Assembly: GCA_001839685.1 (NCBI GenBank) | Contig: MLAK01000738.1 | Coordinates: 1-64,000, forward strand | Direction of reading: 5' to 3' | Length of the DNA: 64,000 nt | DNA from: Tritrichomonas foetus | Taxonomy: Eukaryota; Parabasalia; Tritrichomonadida; Tritrichomonadidae | Part shown: one piece after another, positions 1-9,628 of the stretch | Position numbering within the stretch: the first letter of the stretch is position 1 | Layout of the letters: the number at the start of each line of letters is the position of its first letter | The notes under the pieces: model-generated | Seen by the model: the letters and a program-made list of their open reading frames with translations, nothing else | Told to the model about the DNA's origin: nothing | Database searches by the model: none | Program-made: the position numbers and the translations under genes

Positions 1-611
1 TTATGATTTCATTAGTTATTTCATTATTTTTTATTGTTAAATTTTGGGTTTGATGAAATTTTTAGTGTTTTCATTTAATTTTTTATGTTTTCATTTATGA
101 TTTCGTTGGTTTTCTCATTCATGAATTTTGAGTTGGGATAAGTTGAAGCGAAGCTGCAACTTATCACAACTTATAGGTCTACTAAATTGAACCTTAGGCA
201 CTCATTCATGAATTAATTCATGTCTATGCATACAAGCTTGTAAAACAATTCTTTACTTTTAAAATATTAATATTTGAAATCACATGTGGATTCATTCAGA
301 TATAATTTTTATTTTTTACAGATACAATCAATTCACTCCTTAGGCATTAATTCATTCACACAAGATATTGAAATTAACATGGTAGAAAGTGACAAAATCA
401 AAATATACAAATTACATTTTCCGACAATCCAGTGCTACAAGCCAACAACTGTTCCGTTTGTATTTACAAGGTTTGATTTTCTAATGAGTCATTAAAAAGG
501 AATGACTAATTTGATTACTTCTCATTATTGCTCAATTTGTGTCAAATTTTTCCATTGAAGAATGAAATAATGAAACAACATATAAAATGCAATAATCTTA
601 ATAAATAAAAT
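1..611. other. Spacer with no supported gene
   Basis: AT-rich stretch with a 73-codon frame (274-495) that opens only with TTG and has no family resemblance. Bases 1-120 carry loose repeats of TTTCATTT and TTATGATTTC. A short hairpin lies at 138-164. I see no RNA gene. Confidence 0.6.
138..164. repeat. Short inverted repeat (hairpin)
   Basis: ATAAGTTG and CAACTTAT form the outer arms and AGC/GCT the inner stem around GAA, with one A-G mismatch. The function is unknown. It is more G+C-rich than the surrounding spacer and is immediately followed by a second partial copy of the right arm (CAACTTAT at 168-175 region). Confidence 0.5.
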
Positions 612-1376
612 TTATATATTTATTGAATTGAAGACGCTTGTCTTCTTCTTTTTCATTACCATGACCACAACCACAACAATGATGATTATAATGCCAACAA
701 CAACAGCGACAGCCACCCCAATAATAATTGATGTTTGATCTTTCTGAGCTTCGATAACGATGAGTTTATCGGTTAGTATGCGATCGTCATATGATGAAGT
801 ATTCTCTAAATGTACAAGTTGCTCCATCAATGTGAAGTTAATATTGTCATACCCAACCATAAAGCCAATATCACTCGGCTTTGCAGTATGAAAGTTGTAC
901 ATAAAGTCATAAGAATAATTTAATGTTTTTATGGTGCCAATACAAAACTGATAGCTTGTGCTTGGCTTAGTTGAAGTAACTAATTTCAAATGAGGTTTTC
1001 CATTTCCCAAAACTACAACAAAAGGAGATGTTTTTCTTTCACCGTCGAGTTGTATTGTAATTATGGTGTCTCCTGAAATAATAACACCTGCTACAATTGG
1101 TCCTTGAAGATTCACAGCTCCAGAATTCATGACAATTGTTATCAATGAAAGGTTGCTAGACACGAGATTAACATTTAAATCTTGATCAACTCCCTCTATT
1201 AGACTGTTTTTGCCAGATATGTCTTCTGAAATAGTAAGTGATGCTGGAATTGTGATATTAGATGGTGTTGATTCAGACAAAATTTCCAGCTTTTTGACTA
1301 AGTCAGTTGTAGCATCTGTATATACATCAGATTGGGAAATAGAAAACACGAGAGACGTGAAAATAAAAAGTAACAT
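612..1376 (-). CDS. Small type I membrane protein, probably surface exposed
   Basis: The 254-residue protein begins with a hydrophobic signal peptide of about 16 residues. It has an extracellular-type region rich in Ser, Thr, Ile and Asn with several possible N-glycosylation sites. It ends with one very Val/Ile-rich membrane segment (about 217-240), a KKKK stop-transfer patch and a tail of about 10 residues. This layout is common among trichomonad surface proteins, but I recognise no family domain, and the ligand or role is unknown. A TCATAT initiator-like word lies just upstream of the start, and the stop codon overlaps TAAA, the trichomonad-type polyadenylation word. It is probably a real expressed gene; the function is left open. 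Confidence 0.8.
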   Translation of the reverse strand: MLLFIFTSLVFSISQSDVYTDATTDLVKKLEILSESTPSNITIPASLTISEDISGKNSLIEGVDQDLNVNLVSSNLSLITIVMNSGAVNLQGPIVAGVIISGDTIITIQLDGERKTSPFVVVLGNGKPHLKLVTSTKPSTSYQFCIGTIKTLNYSYDFMYNFHTAKPSDIGFMVGYDNINFTLMEQLVHLENTSSYDDRILTDKLIVIEAQKDQTSIIIGVAVAVVVGIIIIIVVVVVMVMKKKKTSVFNSINI

Positions 1377-1551
1377 TCCGATATGATATCATCAATTACA
1401 TGAATTGAAAAAATTGAAAGCTTTCAATTTCTATTCAATACAGATGTATACAAACCAAATAGTCTTAACGTACGAAATCACTCAAATGATCCTTATCATC
1501 AGTATTACTTAATACCATCAGTCAAAAATCAAAACCCAAATAGCTAAAAGA

Positions 1552-2159
1552 ATGACGAAAATTTCCCTTATCGCAAACTTCGCAAATGGCCGAATTCAAA
1601 AATATTTCGAAAATGATTCTGAAGAAGCTATTGTTTCAGTTTTCGGGTGAACAGCTTTCAGTCAATTGTTAAATCTATTTTTTATAGTTATGAGCCATAT
1701 TTATTCATAGTTTTGAAATTTTGCAACAATTAAACCGAAAAAAGAGCGATTTTGGAGAAAGCCTAAAAAAAAATTGTGAGAAGCTTTTTTTCCAAGAATC
1801 ACAAAGATTATAATACTGCTTCCCATAATTCTATTTACACTTCTTCTATCGATTTTTAATTAAAAATCGCGAAAATTTTGATAGTTTTAACTCAGTGATG
1901 TTGAATTAATTCAATTTCCATTTGACAAATATGAATGTATTGAAATCTTTTCTGTCATAAAATTTTAGTATATGAAGAAAATAGACTGGCAGTCCTCAAC
2001 AGCACATTCTCAAGCAGGGATACAGATACAACGATTGAAAGACCAAATCAAGAAAAATGGAATCCAATATGTTTTTTTCCAGACTCGATGCCAAGTGAAT
2101 TTTCTGATGACTCGCCATTTAGATGGCAAAACATTCGTAATCTTCTCATTGATGCCTAA
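1552..2159 (+). pseudogene. Possible decayed gene remnant
   Basis: Two stretches read like protein but cannot be joined in one frame. At 1552-1650 an ATG opens 32 codons ending in a stop (contains KYFENDSEEAIVSVF). At 1944-2156 another frame is open for 71 codons to a TAA at 2157 and contains the plausible coding sequence FRWQNIRNLLIDA at its end. Between them lie fragments open for about 25-30 codons in other frames, broken by stops. No trichomonad-type intron borders are visible. I read this as a gene of roughly 200 codons broken by indels. I cannot name the family. The overlapping 86-codon ATG frame at 1972-2232 is hydrophobic only because of A/T runs and is probably accidental. Confidence 0.35.
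1850..1869. repeat. 20-bp perfect palindrome
   Basis: CGATTTTTAATTAAAAATCG reads the same on both strands. It sits inside the presumed gene remnant. In AT-rich DNA such palindromes can arise by chance; no function is inferred. Confidence 0.6.
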
Positions 2160-2789
2160 ATTTTTTTTATTTATATCAAAATTATTAATATTTTTTTTAT
2201 ACTTCATTTTTGTATTTTGGAAAACATTATAATTTTCGATGGAGGGTCATATGATAATAAAAAGCACGATTTATGATAAGAAATAATCAAGATATTAATG
2301 CTATAAAATCACTTTTTATCTCAATAATTCTCAGAAATTTCTGTGGGGTTTATTTTTTTCTCACAATTTTTTTTTGGATTTGGTTTTCTCTGTATCTTGA
2401 TTATTAAATTATAATATTTATATATTATTAATAGGATTACAATTAAATAATATTTAGATGACAATAATATCAACAATTATTCATTTAGATCTCTCAATAG
2501 TCTTCTACATCTAGAGCTAGTTAGTTTGTATACATCTTTCAATACTAAAAATTTTCAGAATTGTGCTTTTCAATACCAGCAAAATTAATTGAACATCAAA
2601 TTATTTCAAGTTTCCTAATGAACGAATTTCTCTTAAAAAAGAATTCACAGAATAGTTTATTAATCGAGGTAAAATTGACCTCCAAAAAAATACATGTTGG
2701 TAGATTCCAAACAGACTAAATCAAATTAAAAAAATTGAATAGATAAAAAAGAAAAAATAATGAAAGTGGTCGATATTCATCATATGATT

Positions 2790-2808
2790 ATCACTTCGAT
2801 GAAGTGAT
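2790..2808. repeat. Short perfect hairpin
   Basis: ATCACTTC and GAAGTGAT form a perfect 8-bp stem around GAT. It is intergenic and its role is unknown. Confidence 0.55.
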
Positions 2809-2876
2809 TTGAGAAGTCGAAATCAATAAGAAAGTAGTCTGGCTAAAAATATGAATTTGGAATTACTGTAAAAAAG

Positions 2877-2918
2877 AGATTTACGGTGAATATACTTTTT
2901 TGGAATTACCGTAAATCT
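2877..2918. repeat. 11-bp inverted repeat
   Basis: AGATTTACGGT at 2877-2887 is the exact reverse complement of ACCGTAAATCT at 2908-2918, with a 20-nt loop. The word GGAATTAC(C/T)GTAAA also occurs twice as a direct repeat here. It is intergenic and its role is unknown. Confidence 0.55.
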
Positions 2919-3417
2919 TTTTTTTTTCTTCTTCATTTTTATCTACAGTGAGTCAATTTTTCCTCAAGAGAGTATCAGGGCGTCTAAATTACATGATATT
3001 GTGTCGAATAAATTATGCGCATAAAAATCCTTTAAAAAAGATTTAATGACTATTTGCACATGCTAACCATAAATAATTCTGAAATCTTAAGGAATCAATA
3101 CAAAAAGTTTCCTCTTTTTGGGATTGATATTTATTCCTGAAATATTCGACAAGTAAGTCTAATTCACCTATTCATCTCACTCAGTATTCAAAAATTACTA
3201 TATTTATAATAAGAGAGAGAAAAAATAAAATCCTAATTTTTTTTGAGACACCAAAGTTTTGATAGCTTAGCAAATCTGATCGCAGGGCAGAGGGAGAACC
3301 AGAATGAAATGCAAAATCATTATCAATATATCTTTATATATAAAATCAATAAAAAAGAAATTAAAATAAAGAAATAAAATAAAATAGAATGTATCAGTCA
3401 ATTTAAAAGACGACCCT

Positions 3418-4656
3418 CTAGAGGAGTACGACGCCGCACTGCTCAGGTGGAACCTCTGGGTATGCGTAGTTGTAGAAGTAGTAGTTTAGGTGTCCATCGC
3501 CGTCAACGAACCTGAGTGATTCAAGGATATTCTTATTGTCGAGAATATCGAGACAGTTGATCACATCTGCGCCGTACTGGTGGTGAGCGACGCACATTGC
3601 TGCTCGGCAGATATCGGTGAGCCTGGATGGCTTGCTAAAGTAGTAATACAAGTAAGCAGCAGTATATGAGTCATATTCGTCACATCCACTAACAGTTGAT
3701 GGAACGATGTAGAATGAAATGAAGTCGATGATCTGTTTCTTTTTCTCGACGACGTAGGAGCCTATGATATTTTCACGTGGGAGGAACCAATGTTTCACTT
3801 CTTCCTCACTGAAAACTTGAGAGAATGCGTATTTTTGAAGGAACTCATTTAATTTTTCTGTAACTTGTGGAACATCTCTCTCTTCCATTGGGCGGAAGCC
3901 TGGCTCGCGTGGTTGCTGTGCAAGGGCGAATCTTTTGGCCTGTTGGTCAATGTTTTCATTTGGTCGGGGAGCAGTAAATTTGATGGCACATAATTTCTTG
4001 TAATTAACGAGACGGTGGCGGTACTGTGCTCTTGAGATAGGCTGATTGATGAGCTTTCCGGCTGTGAAGATGGCTGTGAAGCAGCCGGTAAGATTGACGC
4101 GACGTGTGATTTCCTTGATGAGGAGTGGCGCCAAATTCTTGCCACGAAGCTGTTGATGGACGCTGAGGAAGTCGACTGCAACAATTTTGAGTGGTTCGTC
4201 TGCACCGTTAGCGCGAACGGTGATTGGAATAGCACTGATGAAAGCAGCGAGTTTGCCGGTTGCTTCTGCGCGGACGCCAACGAGCCATTCTGGGCGCCAT
4301 CCTGGCGGGTGGAGGGCCCAATCGAGGAATTCGGCTGAATATGCAAATCTGAACGTATTTTGAGGATGGTTAACGTAGTGGTTTCGGAGGAACTCGTATA
4401 ACTCCTGGCGTTGAACTTCGTCTTTGGTGTCAACAAGGCACCAGTTAAATCCTTTAACGATTGGATATGGTTCTTGGCGAACTTTAGCAACATCAGTGTT
4501 TGGATCTAATGGTCCAATTTTGGCGGGCTTTTCAGCACCAATTTGAGTAACTGGTTGGGTATTCCAGAATTGGTGTTCTTTTGTGTGTGGTTCAGGAACA
4601 GTCATGCGACTACTTGATGTGAAAAAGCGGTTATTTGAATAAAAAGGTGAAATCAT
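3418..4656 (-). CDS. NMT: Glycylpeptide N-tetradecanoyltransferase (N-myristoyltransferase)
   Basis: Transfers myristate from myristoyl-CoA to the N-terminal glycine of target proteins, helping them bind membranes. The 412-residue length is right for the catalytic core of eukaryotic NMT with a short N-terminal extension. Typical family blocks are visible: the EHQFWNTQPV start of the core, GFNWCLVD, FRFAYSAEFLDWAL, VDFLSVHQQLRGKNLAPLLIKE (acyl-CoA binding, GNAT-like fold; about 165-187) and the following FTAGKLINQPI and YRHRLVNYKKL. The chain ends in Leu-Leu, matching the family, where the C-terminal carboxylate acts in catalysis. The start is the first ATG. A CAAAAAAAGTTTC word lies just upstream. 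Substrates in this cell are not shown by the sequence. Identification is firm. Confidence 0.96.
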   Translation of the reverse strand: MISPFYSNNRFFTSSSRMTVPEPHTKEHQFWNTQPVTQIGAEKPAKIGPLDPNTDVAKVRQEPYPIVKGFNWCLVDTKDEVQRQELYEFLRNHYVNHPQNTFRFAYSAEFLDWALHPPGWRPEWLVGVRAEATGKLAAFISAIPITVRANGADEPLKIVAVDFLSVHQQLRGKNLAPLLIKEITRRVNLTGCFTAIFTAGKLINQPISRAQYRHRLVNYKKLCAIKFTAPRPNENIDQQAKRFALAQQPREPGFRPMEERDVPQVTEKLNEFLQKYAFSQVFSEEEVKHWFLPRENIIGSYVVEKKKQIIDFISFYIVPSTVSGCDEYDSYTAAYLYYYFSKPSRLTDICRAAMCVAHHQYGADVINCLDILDNKNILESLRFVDGDGHLNYYFYNYAYPEVPPEQCGVVLL

Positions 4657-5071
4657 GTGGCGAGAAACTTTTTTTGATTTCTTAATCGATGTTTTGTCCG
4701 ATTTTTAATTTATAATATCACAACTATATTCAACTGATATTACTTAATATTGTGAAATCAAAAAATGTACAATATATGCTTTGTCAAGATAATATGAATT
4801 CTAAGTATTTCGAGAAATGAAATCGGAATCTCATGTAAAAGACAATTTTTTGTCTTCTTTTAGTTACAAATTATAATTTCCTGGAATACAAAAAATGGTT
4901 GAGACAAAATTAGAATTGTCAAATAAAAAGCTATAATAACGAACTGTGACCAATTATTTTGAGCAATCATGCTAATTGTGATGAATGAGATCATTGAGTC
5001 TTCAACATATCGCAATGAGTGGAATAGAAAAAAGAAGAATTAGTAATAATATATAATTTAATAACACAAGA
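4657..5071. other. Spacer
   Basis: AT-rich region between two genes on the minus strand, holding the NMT promoter at its left end. No additional coding or RNA gene is seen. Confidence 0.5.
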
Positions 5072-6604
5072 TTAGAATAAATTTTCACCATCTTCAATAT
5101 TGGTCATTGTTAGTAATAGTTGAGCAGCTTCACTTGCTTCAGTTTCACTTTCAACAATTTCTGATAAAGTATTCTGGAAATGCTCTTCTTGAAGAAAAAT
5201 CAGATAAATTCCAAATTTTGGCGATGATGAAACTTTGTCTAAAACAGCTTTCAATCTATTTAGTATGTCTAATTTATTGTCTGTAAATGAAAGTGTATCT
5301 GCATAAATATACAAAAGTCCATTATCAATCAAATTTTCTAAAAACTCATCACCAACAACAGTGGATATATGCATGAACAATGATGAAACAGCATTTTTCA
5401 TTTTATAATTGAATTCAGAAAAATTCGATATTAAATAATCTAATAATTGATATTTATCAGCTAATACAATTAAATCCAAATCATATTTAAATGCTCTTTC
5501 CAAAGTATTAATTGCTAATGCTTGATTATCACTATCTAATTCTGATCTGCGAATTGGTATCATAATAATATTTTCAATTTGAAAATTTTCTGGTAATTGG
5601 AATAAAGTATAAAACTGCTGAATAATGAGTAATGCTGGATAAACGCAGGTATTAGATTTGAGAAGTATAGCACTATCAACAAATTCATTAAGTTTTAATG
5701 CATAAAATTGATCAAGTAAAAAAGAATCAGGAGTCATAAGAAGAAACAATGACCATAAATTGAATTGGTATGTTTTTTTGAGTTTTTTGTCATAACAAAA
5801 AGAACAAAATTTAAGAAATTCAAACTGGTTATCAGGAGAAATAGGTTTCAGAAAATCAATATAGTCGTAAAAATAAGAAGAAAACATATCAATCAAATTA
5901 ATATTTTTTGTGGATGTTTCGATCATGAACTGAAAGGGAATAATCGAATTAACAAGATTCAATAAAGAATGATCAATATCAATAAAAATACGTATAATTT
6001 CGATTAAATAACCCAAAATATTAGGGAACACGTTATCTCTTACCATTTCACAAATTATTGATAATAGATCATTTGAAATAAAGGTTGAACAAATTGATTC
6101 AGACTTATATAAATATGATAAACAAATTATACTTTCTGAAATATGGCGTGGTTCATAAATTTCATCATTATTCAAAATTATACTGAAGAGATGTTCCATA
6201 ATTTTAAAATGGAAAAATGATTCCGGAATATTAACAACTTTCTGATTTTTTAAAAATGATTGAAATACTTTTAATATATTGAATAGTGCATCTCCTCTAC
6301 TTTCTGGATCATCAATAAATAAATTAATTATTGTTTCGATTCCTTTGCATGCATCATCAATTAAAAGATAGTCACCGAATTCTTGATTTTCTGATTTATT
6401 TTGTAAAGTTTTTTTGCTATTTTCTTTCTCAATTTTGTCCTTTTTGTAATTCTCCATTGAGATTTGGGAAGGAGATTCTAGAAAACTTTTTGTATTATTA
6501 TTTGTTCCAATCAGCATTCGACTTTGAAATATTTTTTCAATACTTAATTGGTCATAAAGAAAATTGATTAATAATATTACAACATAAAAAACAAAGTAAA
6601 TCAT
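5072..6604 (-). CDS. Unknown helical (armadillo-like) protein
   Basis: A 510-codon frame rich in Leu, Ile, Phe, Asn and Ser. From about residue 80 onward it reads as consecutive amphipathic helices, the look of an armadillo/HEAT-type solenoid, without a recognisable family signature. The first 29 residues form a hydrophobic stretch that could be a membrane anchor, but Met30 (6517) and Met50 (6457) are alternative starts. Met50 follows CTCCTTCCCAAATCTCA, a plausible initiator context, and would give a wholly soluble protein. I therefore regard the N-terminal 29-49 residues as doubtful. Catalytic motifs are absent. The likely role is protein binding, but this is inference from fold appearance only. 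Confidence 0.75.
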   Translation of the reverse strand: MIYFVFYVVILLINFLYDQLSIEKIFQSRMLIGTNNNTKSFLESPSQISMENYKKDKIEKENSKKTLQNKSENQEFGDYLLIDDACKGIETIINLFIDDPESRGDALFNILKVFQSFLKNQKVVNIPESFFHFKIMEHLFSIILNNDEIYEPRHISESIICLSYLYKSESICSTFISNDLLSIICEMVRDNVFPNILGYLIEIIRIFIDIDHSLLNLVNSIIPFQFMIETSTKNINLIDMFSSYFYDYIDFLKPISPDNQFEFLKFCSFCYDKKLKKTYQFNLWSLFLLMTPDSFLLDQFYALKLNEFVDSAILLKSNTCVYPALLIIQQFYTLFQLPENFQIENIIMIPIRRSELDSDNQALAINTLERAFKYDLDLIVLADKYQLLDYLISNFSEFNYKMKNAVSSLFMHISTVVGDEFLENLIDNGLLYIYADTLSFTDNKLDILNRLKAVLDKVSSSPKFGIYLIFLQEEHFQNTLSEIVESETEASEAAQLLLTMTNIEDGENLF

Positions 6605-6696
6605 GATATTTACAAGATAACAGCAATTAAAATAGTCAAATAATACAATATAGATTCTTTTTTCTTTTTTTTGTTTAATACAAACCTCAATAATAA

Positions 6697-7440
6697 TTAT
6701 TTTCGAGTTTGATTTCCATATTGATAGTTAGCCTGTTGGGAAGAAGCTGGCATTTGTGATAATCCTTGGTTTCCAGGCTGTTGTGCGGAAATCTGAAGGG
6801 CCGCATTCAAAGCATTTACAGGCGCCATTTTATCACCGAGCGGTTGGTGAAGTTGAAGCGAAGAAAGCTGTATTGGAATATCACTCAGTCCGAATGGTGC
6901 CTGCATTTCGTCTCCTTTTCCTTTTTTCTTTTTATTATTAGAATCATCTGTTCCGAGTGGAATTTGTGGATTCATTTGGTTCATTTGTTGACCGGCTCCT
7001 TGTTGCCCTTTCTGATTTAATAAAGTTTGAGCTCCAAGAAGCATTAAATAGCTTGCTTCAGCATGAGAAATACCGTTCGGTAAAACTAATTGATTGGACT
7101 GCTGATGAGTTGGCTTTGGTTTTCGTGGCTTATATTTATAATTTGGATGCTTTTGTTTAAATTCGATTTGAGATTGGCGGGCTTCATCAACATAAGGCTG
7201 ACGCTCTTCTTTCGACATTCCATTCCATATTTCACCAAGCCTGGTCATTACTGTTTTATAATTGAGGTTTGGTTCTTCCTGGAGGAGTTTTTCTCGTCGA
7301 TCATTACAAAAACGCATGTAAGCATTAGGTGGGCGCTTTGGTGAGCCGTCTTCTTCTTCTTCGACAATGTCAGCCATATTTGGATCAAGAGTAGAACGAG
7401 CTGTTCGAACCTTTGTTGGGCGATTTGGATCTTGAATCAT
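6697..7440 (-). CDS. HMG-box DNA-binding protein
   Basis: A 247-residue nuclear protein with a single HMG box at about residues 33-105. It starts PKRPPNAYMRFCNDRRE, continues with the conserved LGEIWNGMSKEERQPYVDEA helix-2/3 region, and ends in a basic KHPNYKYKPRKPKP tail, all as in sequence-specific (SOX/MATA-like) HMG boxes. The RPPNAYM start favours this subclass over the HMGB class. The C-terminal half is Gln, Asn and Met rich with a KKKKGKGD patch and may act as an activation or interaction region. It would bend DNA and regulate transcription in the nucleus; target genes are unknown. GAAAAAGTTT occurs on the coding strand about 40-50 nt before the start (7481-7490). Confidence 0.93.
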   Translation of the reverse strand: MIQDPNRPTKVRTARSTLDPNMADIVEEEEDGSPKRPPNAYMRFCNDRREKLLQEEPNLNYKTVMTRLGEIWNGMSKEERQPYVDEARQSQIEFKQKHPNYKYKPRKPKPTHQQSNQLVLPNGISHAEASYLMLLGAQTLLNQKGQQGAGQQMNQMNPQIPLGTDDSNNKKKKGKGDEMQAPFGLSDIPIQLSSLQLHQPLGDKMAPVNALNAALQISAQQPGNQGLSQMPASSQQANYQYGNQTRK

Positions 7441-7700
7441 TTGAGATATGCGATTTGGCGCCTTTTTTCAAATGAACGATAAACTTTTTCGGAATATAAT
7501 TAGCTTGGTAATACAATTTAAGACTATTTAGACACAGAAAATATTAATGAATTATCTCATGAATTGTTAAGAAATTTTACTTTTCACTCATAGAAAAAGT
7601 TTAGATGCGAAAATGAAAATTCAGAAAAAAATCTAATGACATTGGAATAACTCAAAAAGTGCAGGAAACGTCAAACGTCTGAATCAAAAGATTTGTTTCA

Positions 7701-9053
7701 ATGTCGAAAAACGGACTCCACGTCACTCTTCATTCAACATTAGCAGAAGGATGTCAAAGTGGAGAATCAATTCTTCAATGTATTCAAAAAATTCGTATGA
7801 GTGTTGCCGAATTGCGTGATACAAATCTTGACCTCGAAAGAATTCGAGACCAGTACATAATTCACTTGCAGCAGTGCACTGAAGACCATAGTATATTACG
7901 ACAGATATATAAAAAGCTCAAAATGAAGCTCGATTTCACAAATCAGCAAAATTCCGCGCAAAACGAATTGGATGAAAATCTCATCAAAAATTCACAAATA
8001 CCGACTGATATTACTTCAAATAATGATGTTAATAAGACTGCTCAAGTCCAATCAACTGTTCCAATGGCGAAACGAATGCCAACCATCGAAAACGTAAAAT
8101 TGATGCCCGAAATCGTTACATTTCAACCAAATTCGCCTAAAATTTCACTTCGATATGCTATCAGTACTTCTACTGTGATTTGTACTGTTCAATTTTCGAC
8201 AGATGGATCAAAGATTGCATTTGCTGACGGGAATTTTGTATATATTGTGAATTCTGAAGACGGAGATATTAATAATGTCATTGAATTACCACACTCGAAC
8301 GATCCACAGCGTGCGCATACCCGGTCAATAAAATTTTCTCCAAATGACGAAATTTTGGCCGTTAGTGGTACTAACAATGATGTCTTATTATATGACGTTA
8401 AAACAACAAAACTTATTCACACATTACCTGGCCATAAAAGGGAAATTGCATCAATCATATTTAACGGTGATGGTTCTTGGGTTATTTCTGGTGGGTATGA
8501 TGGAATAATTAATATTTGGAATACTACAACATTTGAAAAAGTTTCCGAATTAAGTCATCCACAAGTAAATTCCGATGGAATGATTGTCGCTTTAGCAACA
8601 ACACCAGAAATTCCATTTTATGCTATTGGATTTGGTAATGGATCAATCGGAATATACAACGAACAATTTACTCCACCAATGACAAATTTCACAGCCCATA
8701 ATACTGATCTAATGTATTTAACTGTTTCGCCGTTTGATGAGACAATAGCAACTGTTTCAAAAGACAATACAGTCAAAGTTTGGGTTATGCGTGGTGTTGC
8801 ATCTTGTAAGCATACACTTGAGGGACATTCTGATATAGTTTTAAGTGCAGCCTTTTCACCAAGCGCACCAATCCTCTTCACTGGATCGAAAGATCAATCA
8901 ATTCGAATGTGGAATCATAAAACTGGTGCAGCACTTGGAACAATAATGCCAAAAGTGAACACTATATTTCAATTGGATCATCACCCAACAACAAACACTA
9001 TTGTATCGTGTAGTGGCGAAGGTGTTGTTTGTATATGGGATTATAGTCTTTAA
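7701..9053 (+). CDS. WD40 repeat protein, Tup1/Groucho-like corepressor candidate
   Basis: A 450-residue protein. Residues about 15-90 form a coiled coil (repeated Leu/Ile heptads, IQKIRMSVAELRDTNLDLER), followed by a polar linker and a seven-bladed WD40 propeller from about residue 150 to the end. The blade pattern is clear, with repeats ending in WNTTTFEKV, VKVWV, IRMWNH and CIWDYSL. An N-terminal tetramerising coiled coil, a linker and a C-terminal propeller beginning with a VICTVQFSTDGSKIAFA blade is the arrangement of fungal Tup1. The subfamily call is inference; other coiled-coil WD40 proteins share this plan. A corepressor partner such as Cyc8 is not in the window. Nearest neighbour, on the opposite strand, is the HMG-box gene, sharing a 260-bp divergent promoter region. 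Confidence 0.9.
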   Translation: MSKNGLHVTLHSTLAEGCQSGESILQCIQKIRMSVAELRDTNLDLERIRDQYIIHLQQCTEDHSILRQIYKKLKMKLDFTNQQNSAQNELDENLIKNSQIPTDITSNNDVNKTAQVQSTVPMAKRMPTIENVKLMPEIVTFQPNSPKISLRYAISTSTVICTVQFSTDGSKIAFADGNFVYIVNSEDGDINNVIELPHSNDPQRAHTRSIKFSPNDEILAVSGTNNDVLLYDVKTTKLIHTLPGHKREIASIIFNGDGSWVISGGYDGIINIWNTTTFEKVSELSHPQVNSDGMIVALATTPEIPFYAIGFGNGSIGIYNEQFTPPMTNFTAHNTDLMYLTVSPFDETIATVSKDNTVKVWVMRGVASCKHTLEGHSDIVLSAAFSPSAPILFTGSKDQSIRMWNHKTGAALGTIMPKVNTIFQLDHHPTTNTIVSCSGEGVVCIWDYSL

Positions 9054-9628
9054 TTTTCCATGTAAGAAATATGTTTTTTTTTTATGAAGATTTCTTCTTT
9101 TATGCTTTATTTCATTCCTTTTTTGTTATATAGAGTTGCGTGTTCTTTCTTTTGATGTTTCTACAGTGATTCAGAAAGTGTTCTTATATTTCTAGATGTA
9201 AAAGATATGTGTATTTGAAATTTATTTTTTTAGCTTTCTTTCTATGAAGATTTTTTTTTTTCAAATGTTTTACAACTGTATAGAATATTCTATTTCATAA
9301 AGGGCAATATATGAGGTGAGAAGGTTATTATTATATTTATAGAATTGTGATGTTCTTGATGTTGTGTTTTTTTGAGAATGTTAAAAGCGGTGCTAAAAAA
9401 AAGTGCAAACATTCCGAAAATATCGTTGATAAGAGCCATGAATGGATATTGTAAACTATTCTAAAAGTTGACATCTATCAAAATATAGAAAAATGTCAGA
9501 AATTTTTTTGTGTTTTAATTGATTGGGTTCATTTTTTGATTATTATTCACAAATAATTTGAATCATATCATCATCTGATAATCAAAATTGAGAGGAAAAT
9601 CATCAAAAGACTTTTTGAAAACATAAAA
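9054..9628. other. Spacer
   Basis: About 575 bp rich in T runs directly after the WD40 gene (ATTTTTTTT-type tracts), likely its 3' flank. Its right end is the promoter of the RhoGEF gene. Nothing else is recognised. Confidence 0.5.

Larger units (their letters stand above)
2160..3417. other. Long spacer without a supported gene
   Basis: About 1.26 kb of AT-rich sequence with no frame of coding character on either strand. It contains two short inverted repeats (2790-2808 and 2877-2918) and a comparatively G-rich patch at about 3270-3305. I could not match that patch to a tRNA, 5S rRNA or snRNA by eye. Confidence 0.55.

Noticed and set aside
274..495. 73-codon open frame
   Set aside because: Opens with TTG, has no family features and sits in repeat-like AT-rich sequence.
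1643..1942. Possible intron joining the two coding-like parts at 1552-2159
   Set aside because: No trichomonad-type 5' (GTATGT) or 3' (ACACACAG) splice sequence at the edges, and the gap itself shows broken coding fragments.
1972..2232. 86-codon ATG frame with a hydrophobic end
   Set aside because: The hydrophobic tail comes from T-rich DNA. The more convincing coding signal in the same place is in another frame.
3270..3305. G-rich patch as a possible small RNA gene
   Set aside because: No cloverleaf, box A/B or snRNA core sequence could be recognised by eye.
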